DNA of 64,000 nt from an uncultured Muribaculaceae bacterium (GTDB lineage Bacteria > Bacteroidota > Bacteroidia > Bacteroidales > Muribaculaceae), in NCBI GenBank assembly GCA_947381945.1, contig CANCXM010000013.1:1-64000 (forward strand), read 5' to 3'. Shown piece after piece: positions 54,252-63,161 of this stretch; the stretch's first letter is position 1, and each line of letters begins with the position of its first letter. The notes under the pieces were generated by a model that saw only the letters and a list, made by a program, of their open reading frames with translations, made no database searches and was not told where the DNA came from. Position numbers and translations under genes: made by a program.

Positions 54252-55700
54252 TTGAATAAAAACAGTGTTTTCGGTTCACGCAATCTCCCTTCTTTGGGAG
54301 TTTCGCTTATTCCGGTCAGTTTTCTTTTCGTTACACTTATAAGTGTAATTATTTTGAGTGGTGCGGATGCGGTTTCGGAGTATGGCCCTTGGATTCTGCT
54401 TGCCTCCACGGCAATTGGTCTTGGTCTGGCTCTTTTGGGCGGAGTTGCTTCGCGTAGAGGTCTCGCTGTCGGGCTTAAGCGCAGTGCCATGCAGATTCTC
54501 CCTGCGATTCCGATTCTGATATGTATAGCTATGGTGGCTACCACATGGATGCTTTCAGGCGTAGTCCCTACTTTGATTTCCTACGGTCTGCAGATTCTCA
54601 GTCCGCGCTTGTTTCTTGTGATAGCCTGTGTGGTTTGCTCGGCTATTTCAGTGATGACAGGCAGTTCGTGGACGACCATTGCCACCCTTGGTGTAGCCTT
54701 CATGGGCATAGGTGAGGTGATGGGCTACAGTGACCCGTGGATTGCCGGTGCCATCATCTCAGGTGCATATTTCGGCGATAAGGTGTCGCCGTTGAGTGAT
54801 ACGACAGTCGTTGCTTCGTCGACGGCCGGTGTGGATCTTTTCGAGCATATCCGTTATCTGATGTTCACGACCGTTCCTGCAATGGGTATTTCGCTCATTG
54901 TGTTTATGATTGTGGGTTTCACTACTGATGTTGACCATAATCCGGATGCCGGGTCGATGCTGGGTGCGTTGAATTCTACTTTCAATCTCAGCCCGTGGAC
55001 ACTTGTGATACCCTTCATCACAATGGTGTTGATTGCTCTCCGTCTACCTACTCTGATAGTTCTTGTGCTTGCATCGCTCATGGGAATGGCCGGTATCTTT
55101 ATTTTCCAAAATCATGAAGGTATGGATTTGGTAGGTCTGTTGACAAATCTGTGGAGCGGTTCGGCGCTGTCGACGGGAAGCGAGTCGCTCGACAGTCTCG
55201 TTAGCACAGGTGGTATTCTCGGGATGCTCCCGACTGTGTTCCTTGTCCTTAGCGCGATGTTTTTCGGTTCGGTCATGATTGGGACAGGTATGCTCGCTAA
55301 ACTTACCGATGCTTTCACTCGCCGTCTGCGCCGACGCACGAGCATCGTAGGGGCTACCGTATGCAGCGGTCTTGCAATGAACTGCTTCACAGCCGACCAG
55401 TATCTTTCGCTCATAATCACCGGCAACATGTATCGGTCTCTCTATAAGCGCAATGGCCTGGAGTCGCGATTGCTGAGCCGGTCAATGGAAGATTCCATTT
55501 CGGTGACCTCAGTGTTGATACCTTGGAATTCATGCGGTCTCACACAAGCTACAGTGCTTGGAGTCAGCACTCTTGCTTATTTCCCCTGCTGTCTGTTCAA
55601 TATACTCACCCCTGTGATGAGTGTCATCGTTGCCCGACTCGGCTTCAAAATACCGGAACCCGCACGTCGTCAGGCTGCTGTTTGTAATCAGGCTGTCTGA
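54252..55700 (+). CDS. nhaC: Na+/H+ antiporter, NhaC family
   Basis: This 482-residue, 11-12-helix inner-membrane antiporter shows family motifs MTGSSWTTIATLGVAFMGIGEVMG and GDKVSPLSDTTVVASSTAG (ion-binding region), and MEDSISVTSVLIPWNSCG. The reading frame has a stop shortly upstream and no ATG before the first helix, so the start is probably the TTG at 54252. A TAACTTTG box ends only 9 bp before that TTG, which would make the mRNA nearly leaderless if used. Confidence 0.88.
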   Translation: MNKNSVFGSRNLPSLGVSLIPVSFLFVTLISVIILSGADAVSEYGPWILLASTAIGLGLALLGGVASRRGLAVGLKRSAMQILPAIPILICIAMVATTWMLSGVVPTLISYGLQILSPRLFLVIACVVCSAISVMTGSSWTTIATLGVAFMGIGEVMGYSDPWIAGAIISGAYFGDKVSPLSDTTVVASSTAGVDLFEHIRYLMFTTVPAMGISLIVFMIVGFTTDVDHNPDAGSMLGALNSTFNLSPWTLVIPFITMVLIALRLPTLIVLVLASLMGMAGIFIFQNHEGMDLVGLLTNLWSGSALSTGSESLDSLVSTGGILGMLPTVFLVLSAMFFGSVMIGTGMLAKLTDAFTRRLRRRTSIVGATVCSGLAMNCFTADQYLSLIITGNMYRSLYKRNGLESRLLSRSMEDSISVTSVLIPWNSCGLTQATVLGVSTLAYFPCCLFNILTPVMSVIVARLGFKIPEPARRQAAVCNQAV

Positions 55701-55708
55701 GGAAAGCA

Positions 55709-55822
55709 GGGTACAGAAATTCAGAAATCACAAAAATAACATGTTTGTTTTAAGAGGAAATAATATTGTGTTACCTCAAAAAACAAACATGTTATTTTTG
55801 TGATTTCTGAATTTCTGTACCC
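55709..55822. terminator. 43-bp perfect hairpin between nhaC and ferritin
   Basis: 55709-55751 is the exact reverse complement of 55780-55822, with 4 more pairs after two mismatches and a loop of about 14 nt. It lies between convergent genes and is probably a bidirectional terminator. The arms contain CAGAAA and CACAAAAA words at 8-9-nt intervals, as at 2926-3030 and 38196-38320. Confidence 0.85.
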
Positions 55823-55901
55823 TCTTCGAGGTTTGAATTCATTTCCACTTTCAGCGGGCTAAGGGCATTTAACTCCCTTGAATCCGTGGATTGAAAGAGA
55901 A

Positions 55902-56426
55902 TTATTCTGCTGAAGAAGCAAGGGGCGAAGGAGTCGAGTAGGTGCGCGATGCAAGTTCCTGATCGAGCATATAGAGACCCATTCCGTTGTCGCCGATGAG
56001 CGAGAACTTATCGATAAGAGTGCGGCAGTTGTCCTCTTCCTCAACCTGCTCGGTTACGAACCAGTTGAGACGGTCGCGGGTTGCGTAGTCTTTTTCTGCC
56101 TCCGCGAGAGCATAGAGGTCGTTGATGAGTGCAGTCACTTTCTTCTCGTGCTCAAGAGTCTCTTTGAACGCATCGAGGGGAGTTGCCCATGAAGTGGGGA
56201 CGGCATCAATGGCTTTAAGCTCAACGCGGCCACCGCGCTGGTTGACGTAGTTCATGAAGATTGTGGCATGGTCCTGTTCTTCTTTGAACTGGATTTTGAA
56301 CCAATTGGCGATACCGGGCTTGCCTTCTGCTTCGAAGTGGAGCGACATTGACAGATAGAGATATGCACTCCAGAATTCTGCATTAATCTGGGCGTTGAGA
56401 GCGTCCTGAACTTTGTTGTTTAACAT
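55902..56426 (-). CDS. Ferritin
   Basis: This 174-residue non-haem ferritin stores iron. The four-helix bundle includes the ferroxidase ligands in NAEFWSAYLYLSMSLHFEAEG, KEEQDHATIFMNYV and EQVEEEDNCRTLIDKF. A minus-strand -7-like box TATTTTTG lies at 56469-56476, 43 bp upstream, without a clear -33 element. The gene converges with nhaC across the 43-bp hairpin. Confidence 0.95.
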   Translation of the reverse strand: MLNNKVQDALNAQINAEFWSAYLYLSMSLHFEAEGKPGIANWFKIQFKEEQDHATIFMNYVNQRGGRVELKAIDAVPTSWATPLDAFKETLEHEKKVTALINDLYALAEAEKDYATRDRLNWFVTEQVEEEDNCRTLIDKFSLIGDNGMGLYMLDQELASRTYSTPSPLASSAE

Positions 56427-56530
56427 ACTTAGCGTGTATTATTAGTTGTTGGTTATAATTTCTATTGGCAAAAATACTAACTTTTCACTAATATGTAATG
56501 TTTAAACGTAAAGTTTTTTCCACATACTTT

Positions 56531-57826
56531 TCAACAAACGATTTTGTCGTAAAGCTTCTGGAATTTCAGGGCTATCTCGGGGGTGCAGAGGTTGTTGATG
56601 GAACCCACATGGGTGTGGTGGACAGAGCGGACGGGGTGATATGTGCCGTTCTGCACTTCAAGTCCGACCTTCTTGTATGCTTCACGGAAAGGCATACCTT
56701 CGAGAACAAGACGGTTGACTTCCTCTACGGTGAAGAGATAGTCGTAGCGTGTGTCATCTATGATGTCACGTCTCACACGGATGTGTTGCAACATGAAATC
56801 GGCCATGTCCAGACATGAAATCATCTCAGTTGTGGCGGGGAAGATGATGTCTTTCAGCAACTGGAGGTCGCGGTTGTAGCCGAGTGGAAGGTTGGCTGTC
56901 AGAAGAGCTATCTCATTCTGGATGGACTGCAGGCGGTTGCACTTTCCGCGCATGATTTCAAACACGTCGGGGTTCTTCTTGTGAGGCATGATTGACGAGC
57001 CTGTGGTAAGTTCGTCGGGGAAGGAAATGAACCCGAAGTTCTGACACATCCACATACACACATCCATCGCGAGATGTCCGAGCGTGGAAGCAATGGCGCT
57101 GATGGCCATTGAGGCGGCGCGTTCTGTCTTTCCGCGCGACATCTGTGCGGCCACAACGTTGTAGTGTAGTGTCTCGAAGCCGAGCAGACGTGTGGTCATC
57201 TCACGGTCGAGAGGGAATGACGAACCATAGCCTGCGGCGGAACCGAGAGGATTCTGGTTGGCTACATTGTAGGCTGCGACGAGCATCTGCATGTCGTCAA
57301 CAAGTGATTCAGCGTATGCTCCGAACCAAAGGCCGAACGATGAGGGCATGGCCACCTGAAGATGGGTGTAGCCGGGCATGAGGACATCCTTATACTCTTC
57401 GCTGAGAGATTGCAGACGGTCAAAGAGGCGTTTGACAGCTTCTGCGACTTTGCGCAGCTCGTCGCGCATGAAAAGTTTGAGGTCGACAAGCACCTGGTCG
57501 TTGCGCGAACGTCCGGAGTGGATTTTTTTGCCTACATCGCCGAGTTTGGCAGTGAGCATGAACTCGACCTGCGAGTGGACATCCTCCACTCCGGGTTCGA
57601 TTGTGAATTCTCCGCGCTCAATGACTTCCGCGATTTCGCCGAGAGCCTTGAGGAGTATATCAAGTTCTTCGGAGGTGAGAAGGCCGATGCTTTCAAGCAT
57701 TCTGATATGGGCCATTGAGCCTTGGACGTCGTAGCGGGCAAGGCGCAGGTCGAGTTCGCGGTCGTTGCCGACTGTGAACTCCTCAATCATTTTGTCGGGT
57801 TCAAAACCCTTGCTCCAAAGTTTCAT
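56531..57826 (-). CDS. argH: Argininosuccinate lyase
   Basis: This 431-residue enzyme splits argininosuccinate into arginine and fumarate. The signature GSSIMPHKKNPDVFEIMRGK (about 275-294, catalytic Ser on a flexible loop) is intact, as are GRSRNDQVLVDLKLFM and the TGEVxx-like HxxLP segments. It is the last gene of the arg cluster, separated from argE by 90 bp. Confidence 0.96.
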   Translation of the reverse strand: MKLWSKGFEPDKMIEEFTVGNDRELDLRLARYDVQGSMAHIRMLESIGLLTSEELDILLKALGEIAEVIERGEFTIEPGVEDVHSQVEFMLTAKLGDVGKKIHSGRSRNDQVLVDLKLFMRDELRKVAEAVKRLFDRLQSLSEEYKDVLMPGYTHLQVAMPSSFGLWFGAYAESLVDDMQMLVAAYNVANQNPLGSAAGYGSSFPLDREMTTRLLGFETLHYNVVAAQMSRGKTERAASMAISAIASTLGHLAMDVCMWMCQNFGFISFPDELTTGSSIMPHKKNPDVFEIMRGKCNRLQSIQNEIALLTANLPLGYNRDLQLLKDIIFPATTEMISCLDMADFMLQHIRVRRDIIDDTRYDYLFTVEEVNRLVLEGMPFREAYKKVGLEVQNGTYHPVRSVHHTHVGSINNLCTPEIALKFQKLYDKIVC

Positions 57827-57916
57827 TATTGTTGTCGGAATTAATGTTAGATGTAAAATTTCTGTAGGGACTCGCTATAGTGCGTATGCCCGATTAAATT
57901 CATAGTGCGTGAGGCA

Positions 57917-58987
57917 TCAGTCCAATTTCAGTGATTCAATCAGACGGCGGTAAAGACCAATCGCCTCCTCGATTTCACTGATAAAGATGAATTCATCGGC
58001 GGAGTGGCTGCGCGACGACTGTCCAGGTCCGATTTTGAGGGAAGGGAAGTCATACATCAGTGACATATCGCTCGTTGTGGGCGAGACAAATGTCTGACAG
58101 CCCAGCCCGAGTGCTGCTTTCACTAATGGGTGACTCTCCGCAATGACCGATGCGCGCACGCGGGTAGAGCGTGGAGTGAGTGTCGACCATTTCACGGCAT
58201 CGCGTAGCAGATTGACAGTCTCTTCATTGCTGAAGGCATCCGTTGTGCGTATGTCCACCACCCATTTGCATTCGTCGGGAATGGCGTTGTGTTGCCATCC
58301 GGCATTGATTTGGGTGATATTGACGCTCACAGGACCGAGGATTTCCGATTGGCGTGGGAATTTGAAATCGCGCAGGGATTCGATGTCGGTCATTGCGCGA
58401 TAGATAGCGTTTATGCCTTCGCCACGGGCCGCATGTCCGGTCACTCCGGGAGTGAGACAGTCAAGCACCACGAGACCGCGTTCGGCAACAGCCGCCTGCA
58501 TTCCGGTCGGCTCCCCTACAATGGCGCAGTCAATCTTTATGCCTTCCTCCGCAAGATGTGGCAGGAAGGCCCTCATGCCATTCTCGCCGCCCACTTCCTC
58601 TTCGGCAGTGATGGCAAGGAGGAGGTTGAATGGGAGCGTAGAGGTGCGCAAATCAAGAAAAGTCTGAATCAGCGAGACTGCCGATGCTCCTGCATCGTTG
58701 CTGCCAAGACCGTAGAGTCGTCCATCCTCAATTGTCGGTGCGAAAGGGTCGCGCGTATAGGAGGCGGCCGGTTTAACGGTGTCGTGGTGGGAATTCAGCA
58801 GTATGGTCGGACGCGAACTGTCAAAATTTTCTGAAAGCGCGTAGACATTGTTGCGGAAGCGACGTGGAGCTGCTCCGGCTTTCGTGAGATAATCAAAAAG
58901 CAGCTGCGCCGTGCCCTCTTCCTGACGGGAGAGGGACGGCGTGGCTATCATGTGAGATAGAAGTCCGATTACTTCCGGTTTGTTCAT
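57917..58987 (-). CDS. argE: M20 deacylase, acetyl/succinyl-ornithine deacylase (ArgE-like)
   Basis: This 356-residue M20 metallopeptidase shows LLNSHHDTV (zinc ligand), LGSNDAGASA (bridging Asp), AITAEEEVGGENGM (catalytic Glu and ligand) and a C-terminal His ligand region. From its place in the arg cluster it should remove the acyl group from acylated citrulline or ornithine. With an argF' that carbamoylates an acylated ornithine, N-succinylcitrulline is the likely substrate (inference). Its start overlaps the argB stop by 4 bp. Confidence 0.88.
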   Translation of the reverse strand: MNKPEVIGLLSHMIATPSLSRQEEGTAQLLFDYLTKAGAAPRRFRNNVYALSENFDSSRPTILLNSHHDTVKPAASYTRDPFAPTIEDGRLYGLGSNDAGASAVSLIQTFLDLRTSTLPFNLLLAITAEEEVGGENGMRAFLPHLAEEGIKIDCAIVGEPTGMQAAVAERGLVVLDCLTPGVTGHAARGEGINAIYRAMTDIESLRDFKFPRQSEILGPVSVNITQINAGWQHNAIPDECKWVVDIRTTDAFSNEETVNLLRDAVKWSTLTPRSTRVRASVIAESHPLVKAALGLGCQTFVSPTTSDMSLMYDFPSLKIGPGQSSRSHSADEFIFISEIEEAIGLYRRLIESLKLD

Positions 58988-59766
58988 TCCTGATTTTTTA
59001 TGACGGTTCCACGGTCGGTCGACAGAGCATCGGAGTGCTTGATGGTGACACTCTTCACGCCTGCGTCAATCGCTTTGAAGGCATTGTCGATTTTAGGTAT
59101 CATACCCTTGTTGACAATCCCGCGTTCACGAAGGTCAGCATAGATTTCCGGTGTGATAAGCGGTATGAGTGAATCGGGACGTTCGATGTCCTCCATGACT
59201 CCCGGTTGCTCGAAGCAGAATATAAGTTCTGTCGGAGCCACACGCGATGCGCCGACTGCAACAGACGAGGCTATGGTGTCGGCGTTGCAGTTGAGGAGCG
59301 TTCCGTTGCCGTCATGGGTAATGGCGCAGTAGACGGGAGTGATGCCCGTGTCAAGGAGCGATGCGATAAGACCGGAGTTAACACCTTCGGGAGCGATGTC
59401 ACCCACAAAACCGTAGTCAATCGGTTTGGCCGGGCGACGGGTTGCGGTGATGGCATTGGCATCAGCACCTGTAAGACCGATGGCGTTACATCCGGCTGCC
59501 TGAAGCATGGAGACGATGCGCTTGTTGACCAATCCGGCATAGACCATGGTCACCACATCGAGGGTCTCGCGGGTGGTGACGCGTCGGCCTTCAATCATTG
59601 TTGTCGGGATGTCGAGCTTTGCACTCATGCGGGTTGCTTCCTTGCCTCCGCCGTGGACAAGAATTTTCTTGCCGGGAAGGTTGACAAAGTCGTTGATGAA
59701 GCGTGCGAGGGCTTCGGGATTGTCAACGACGTTGCCACCTATCTTGATGACTTTAATAGTATCCAT
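58984..59766 (-). CDS. argB: Acylglutamate kinase
   Basis: This amino-acid kinase of about 260 residues phosphorylates N-acetyl- or N-succinylglutamate. Motifs are VIKIGGNVVDN (about 5-15), ILVHGGGKEATRM, a C-terminal VTIKHSDAL, and GLTGADANAI. I chose the ATG at 59766 (MDTIKVIKIGG), 13 bp after argF'; an earlier in-frame start at 59793 would overlap argF' by 14 bp and add nine residues. In Bacteroides this enzyme prefers the succinylated substrate; that is inference here. Confidence 0.92.
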   Translation of the reverse strand: MDTIKVIKIGGNVVDNPEALARFINDFVNLPGKKILVHGGGKEATRMSAKLDIPTTMIEGRRVTTRETLDVVTMVYAGLVNKRIVSMLQAAGCNAIGLTGADANAITATRRPAKPIDYGFVGDIAPEGVNSGLIASLLDTGITPVYCAITHDGNGTLLNCNADTIASSVAVGASRVAPTELIFCFEQPGVMEDIERPDSLIPLITPEIYADLRERGIVNKGMIPKIDNAFKAIDAGVKSVTIKHSDALSTDRGTVIKNQE

Positions 59767-59779
59767 CACTTCAGGCTTT

Positions 59780-60733
59780 TCAGAGGCTTTCAAGCATACG
59801 TTTTAGCACTACCTGTGCTGAAATCTCGCGGTTGGCGGCTTCAGGTATCACGATGCTGCGCTCGGACTCGATGACATCATCGGTCACAATCATGTTGCGG
59901 CGCACAGGCAGACAGTGCATGAAGAATGCGTTGTCGGTAAGTCCCATCTTCTCGCTGTCGACGGTCCATGCGCGGTCAGTCGAGAGGACTTTACCGTAGT
60001 TGGGGTCGGCGAAGGCTGACCAGTTCTTGGCATATACGAAATCGGCACCTTCGAGGGCTTTGCGCTGGTCATACTCGACGCGGGCTTTCCCTACGAATTC
60101 GGGCGCGAGTTCATAGCCGTGGGGATGAGTGATGACGAAGTCATAGTCCGTGGCGTTCATCCACTCTGCAAATGAGTTGGGGACAGCCTGAGGGAGTGCC
60201 TTGGGATGGGGAGCCCATGTCATGACTACTTTCGGACGCTCTTTTGTCTTGAATTCCTCGATTGTGATGAGGTCGGCAAAGCTCTGGAGTGGATGGCGGG
60301 TGGCAGCCTCCATGCTGAACACGGGACGGCCTGAGTATTTGATGAACTGGTTGATGACGCGCTCCTCGTAGTCTTCGGCCTTGTCGGTGAGGCCTGCGAA
60401 TGAGCGGACACCGATGATGTCGCAGTATGAACCCATGACGGGGATGGCTTCGAGAAGATGCTCGGCCTTGTCGCCGTCCATGATGACACCGCGCTCGGTC
60501 TCAAGTTTCCATGCTCCCTGATTCACGTCAAGGACAATGACATTCATGCCGAGGTTCATTGCAGCCTTCTGTGTGCTGAGGCGGGTGCGGAGGCTGGAGT
60601 TGAAGAATATCATCATCAGGGTCTTGTTCTTGCCGAGATGCTGGTATGCAAAGCGGTTGGCTTTGACTTCGAGAGCTTCCTTGACAGCAAGGTCAAGAGA
60701 GCCTATGTCTGAAACGTTGGTGAAATTACGCAT
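59780..60733 (-). CDS. argF': N-succinylornithine/N-acetylornithine carbamoyltransferase
   Basis: This 317-residue transcarbamoylase is closest to the Bacteroides argF' that uses N-succinylornithine. FFNSSLRTRLSTQ (about 43-55) is the carbamoyl phosphate loop, HCLPVRRN the ornithine-side signature. At residue 90, where the succinyl-type enzyme has Pro and the acetyl-type has Glu, this protein has Ala (MDGDKAEH, codon 60464-60466). Either class is possible; overall similarity favours the succinyl type. The product is acylated citrulline. argD lies 157 bp upstream, with a nonamer hairpin between. Confidence 0.93.
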   Translation of the reverse strand: MRNFTNVSDIGSLDLAVKEALEVKANRFAYQHLGKNKTLMMIFFNSSLRTRLSTQKAAMNLGMNVIVLDVNQGAWKLETERGVIMDGDKAEHLLEAIPVMGSYCDIIGVRSFAGLTDKAEDYEERVINQFIKYSGRPVFSMEAATRHPLQSFADLITIEEFKTKERPKVVMTWAPHPKALPQAVPNSFAEWMNATDYDFVITHPHGYELAPEFVGKARVEYDQRKALEGADFVYAKNWSAFADPNYGKVLSTDRAWTVDSEKMGLTDNAFFMHCLPVRRNMIVTDDVIESERSIVIPEAANREISAQVVLKRMLESL

Positions 60734-60784
60734 ATTGGAGGTTAAGGTTGGAAAATTTTTAATTGAGGGGATTTGGGGGGAGAA

Positions 60785-60877
60785 GGCTAATAAGCCTAAT
60801 AGGGCTAATAAGAGATTGCTTATTAGGCTTATTGGGCTTATTAGTCCTATTAGCCCTATCGCCTATTAGCCTTATTT
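60785..60877. repeat. Nonamer-repeat hairpin between argD and argF'
   Basis: The left arm (60785-60812) and right arm (60819-60877) carry the same AATARGCCT-type 9-nt words as the arrays at 22456-22674 and 23306-23525, 37 kb away. The centre, CTAATAAG facing CTTATTAG (60805-60826), pairs tightly around a 6-nt loop. It lies inside the arg cluster, 13 bp after the argD stop codon. Confidence 0.88.
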
Positions 60878-60889
60878 TTAGCCTTGCTT

Positions 60890-62038
60890 TCAATCCTCCT
60901 TGCTGTCAAGGACTTCCTTGAAGGCTTCAATGAAGCGCTTGGCGTGGGAGCGCGGGAGCGAGAGGGGCGGAAGGAGGCGGACAGTGTGCTCTCCGGCACC
61001 GCCGGTGAAGATGTGCTTGTCGAAGAGGAGGCGTTTGCGGAGTTCGGGTGCCGAACCCTTGATTTCGATACCTATCATGAGACCGCGACCGCGCACTTCA
61101 ATCACTTCGGGATGTGTGGCGGCAAGGTCGTTGAGTTCTTCAAGAAGATACTCACCCACGGCGGCTGCGTTGGAGACCATGTTTTCAGTTTCCATCACAT
61201 CAAGCACGGCGATTGCAGCGGCACATGCGAGGTGGCTTCCACCGAAAGTGGTGCCGAGCATACCCTTGACCGGTTTGATTTCCGGAGAGATGATGATGGC
61301 TCCCATCGGGAATCCGTTGGCGATACCCTTGGCACAGGTGATGATGTCGGGGCGCACTCCGGCATACTGATGGGCGAAGAAGCGGCCTGTACGACCGTAG
61401 CCCGACTGGATTTCGTCGAGGATGAGGACTACACCGTATTTCGTGCAGAGTTCGCGGAGCTTGCGGAGGAAGGAGTCGTCGACCATGCGGATTCCGGCCA
61501 CACCCTGGATACCCTCTATGATAACACCTGCGAATTCGCCTGTCGAAAGTTTGGCTTCGACAGCCTCGATGTCGTTGAGAGGTGCGAACTCGACGTTTTC
61601 AGTAGAGTTGAAAGGTGACTGAATCTTGGGGTTGTCGGTGGCGGCAACTGCGCCCGATGTGCGGCCGTGGAAAGCCTTGTCAAATGCGAGGATTTTACTT
61701 TTGCCGGTGTGGAACGAGGCAAGTTTCATCGCATTCTCGTTGGCCTCGGCTCCGGAGTTGCAGAGAAAGAGGGCATAGTCATTGTAGCCCGAGAGACGGC
61801 CGAGACGGTCAGCCAGTTTCTGCTGCAACGAGTTCTGCACGGAGTTGGAGTAGAAACCGAGTTTCGACACCTGGTCAGCGATTGCGGTGACATAGGTGTG
61901 GTGTGCGTGACCGATTGAGATCACGGCATGACCTCCGTAGAGGTCAAGATATTCGGTGCCGTCGGCGGTGTAGACGTGGTTGCCGAGTCCGCGCACCGGT
62001 TCTATATCATATAGGGAATATACGTCGAAGAGGTTCAT
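60890..62038 (-). CDS. argD: Acetyl/succinylornithine aminotransferase
   Basis: This 382-residue, PLP-dependent class III aminotransferase makes acylated ornithine. LDLYGGHAVISIGHAHHTYV, CNSGAEANENAMKLA, the PLP-binding LILDEIQSGYGRTG and the Schiff-base Lys in TCAKGIANGFPMGA are present. argC lies 157 bp upstream with the heptamer hairpin between. Confidence 0.95.
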   Translation of the reverse strand: MNLFDVYSLYDIEPVRGLGNHVYTADGTEYLDLYGGHAVISIGHAHHTYVTAIADQVSKLGFYSNSVQNSLQQKLADRLGRLSGYNDYALFLCNSGAEANENAMKLASFHTGKSKILAFDKAFHGRTSGAVAATDNPKIQSPFNSTENVEFAPLNDIEAVEAKLSTGEFAGVIIEGIQGVAGIRMVDDSFLRKLRELCTKYGVVLILDEIQSGYGRTGRFFAHQYAGVRPDIITCAKGIANGFPMGAIIISPEIKPVKGMLGTTFGGSHLACAAAIAVLDVMETENMVSNAAAVGEYLLEELNDLAATHPEVIEVRGRGLMIGIEIKGSAPELRKRLLFDKHIFTGGAGEHTVRLLPPLSLPRSHAKRFIEAFKEVLDSKED

Positions 62039-62061
62039 CTTTTCTCTAAATAGTTATATTC

Positions 62062-62176
62062 AGTATAGAGATTAAAGTATAGAGTATAGATAATAGTCTT
62101 CAAGTCTGGAGTATCAACAGGTGGCCAGCGAATGACCGGAACTATTATCTATACTCTATACTTTAATCTCTATACT
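62062..62176. repeat. 36-bp perfect inverted repeat of heptamers between argC and argD
   Basis: 62062-62097 is the exact reverse complement of 62141-62176 around a 43-nt loop. From 62064 the arm divides into heptamers TATAGAG, ATTAAAG, TATAGAG, TATAGAT. The loop is of normal composition. It may act as a processing or stability element in the arg mRNA. Confidence 0.9.
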
Positions 62177-62195
62177 ATAGCTTTCTTGAAATAAA

Positions 62196-63158
62196 TTAGA
62201 ATGCTGACGGCTTGAGGCGGAGGCCGGTGGTCTCGGGATAGCCGCAGATGAGGTTGAAGTTCTGCACGGCCTGTCCGGATGCACCTTTGAGCAGGTTGTC
62301 AATGGCCGAGAGAATCAGGAGCTTGGAGCCATGCTTTTCGAGCGAGATGACTGCCTTGTTGGTGTTGACCACCTGCTTGAGGTCGATGGGTCGGTCAGAC
62401 ACATGGGTGAAAGGCGCGTCGGCATAGAAATCCTTGTAGAGCTTAACGGCCTCTTCGATTGAGAGGTCAGTGTCGATATAGCTCATTGCGAAAATGCCAC
62501 GGGGGAAGTCGCCGCGCACGGGCACGAAACTGATTTCAGCATCGAATCCGGGCTGCAATTGGCCGAGGGTCTGACGGATTTCTGCAAGGTGCTGATGTGA
62601 GAACGCCTTGTAGACCGACAGGTTGTCGTTGCGCCAACTGAAATGGGTGGTCGCTCCGGGTTTCACGCCTGCACCGGTGGAGCCGGTGACTGCTGTCACA
62701 TGCACCTCGCTGTTGAGTTTCCCTGCTTTCGCGAGGGGCAGAAGGGCAAGTTGTAGGGCGGTTGCGAAGCATCCGGGGTTGGCTACCTTTGCAGCTTTGA
62801 CGATTTCATCGCGCTTGGCTTCGGGGAGACCGTAGACGTAGCCTTCCGACTCGTTGCGGTAGTCCTGAGCAAGGTCCACGACCTTAAGCCCTGCCGGCAT
62901 CTCGTTTTCCTCCCAGAATTTCTGGCTGAAGCCGTGGCCCTGGCAGAGAAAGAGCACGTCGATGGCAGAAAGATCAAAGTCTTCGGCAAAGCGGAGGTCG
63001 GTGTCGCCGATGAGTCCTTCGTGGATTTCGCTGACAGGTTTGCCTGCGTTGCTTGAAGAGTGGACAAACACGATTTCCGCTTGCGGGTGATTTATGAGTA
63101 GGCGGAGGAGTTCGCCGGCAGTGTAGCCGGCGCCTCCGATGATTCCGATTTTAGCCAT
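62196..63158 (-). CDS. argC: N-acyl-gamma-glutamyl-phosphate reductase
   Basis: This enzyme of 320 residues reduces acylglutamyl phosphate to the semialdehyde with NADPH. GGAGYTAGELLRLL (NADP site), the catalytic Cys in NPGCFATALQLAL and the His region GVKPGATTHFSWRNDN are present. I chose the ATG at 63158 (MAKIGIIGGAG); an in-frame ATG at 63188 only adds ten residues encoded by the heptamer repeat. Confidence 0.95.
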   Translation of the reverse strand: MAKIGIIGGAGYTAGELLRLLINHPQAEIVFVHSSSNAGKPVSEIHEGLIGDTDLRFAEDFDLSAIDVLFLCQGHGFSQKFWEENEMPAGLKVVDLAQDYRNESEGYVYGLPEAKRDEIVKAAKVANPGCFATALQLALLPLAKAGKLNSEVHVTAVTGSTGAGVKPGATTHFSWRNDNLSVYKAFSHQHLAEIRQTLGQLQPGFDAEISFVPVRGDFPRGIFAMSYIDTDLSIEEAVKLYKDFYADAPFTHVSDRPIDLKQVVNTNKAVISLEKHGSKLLILSAIDNLLKGASGQAVQNFNLICGYPETTGLRLKPSAF

Positions 63159-63161
63159 AGG

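Noticed and set aside
60884..61618. 244-residue plus-strand frame opposite argD
   Set aside because: It is a shadow of argD and begins in the nonamer hairpin.
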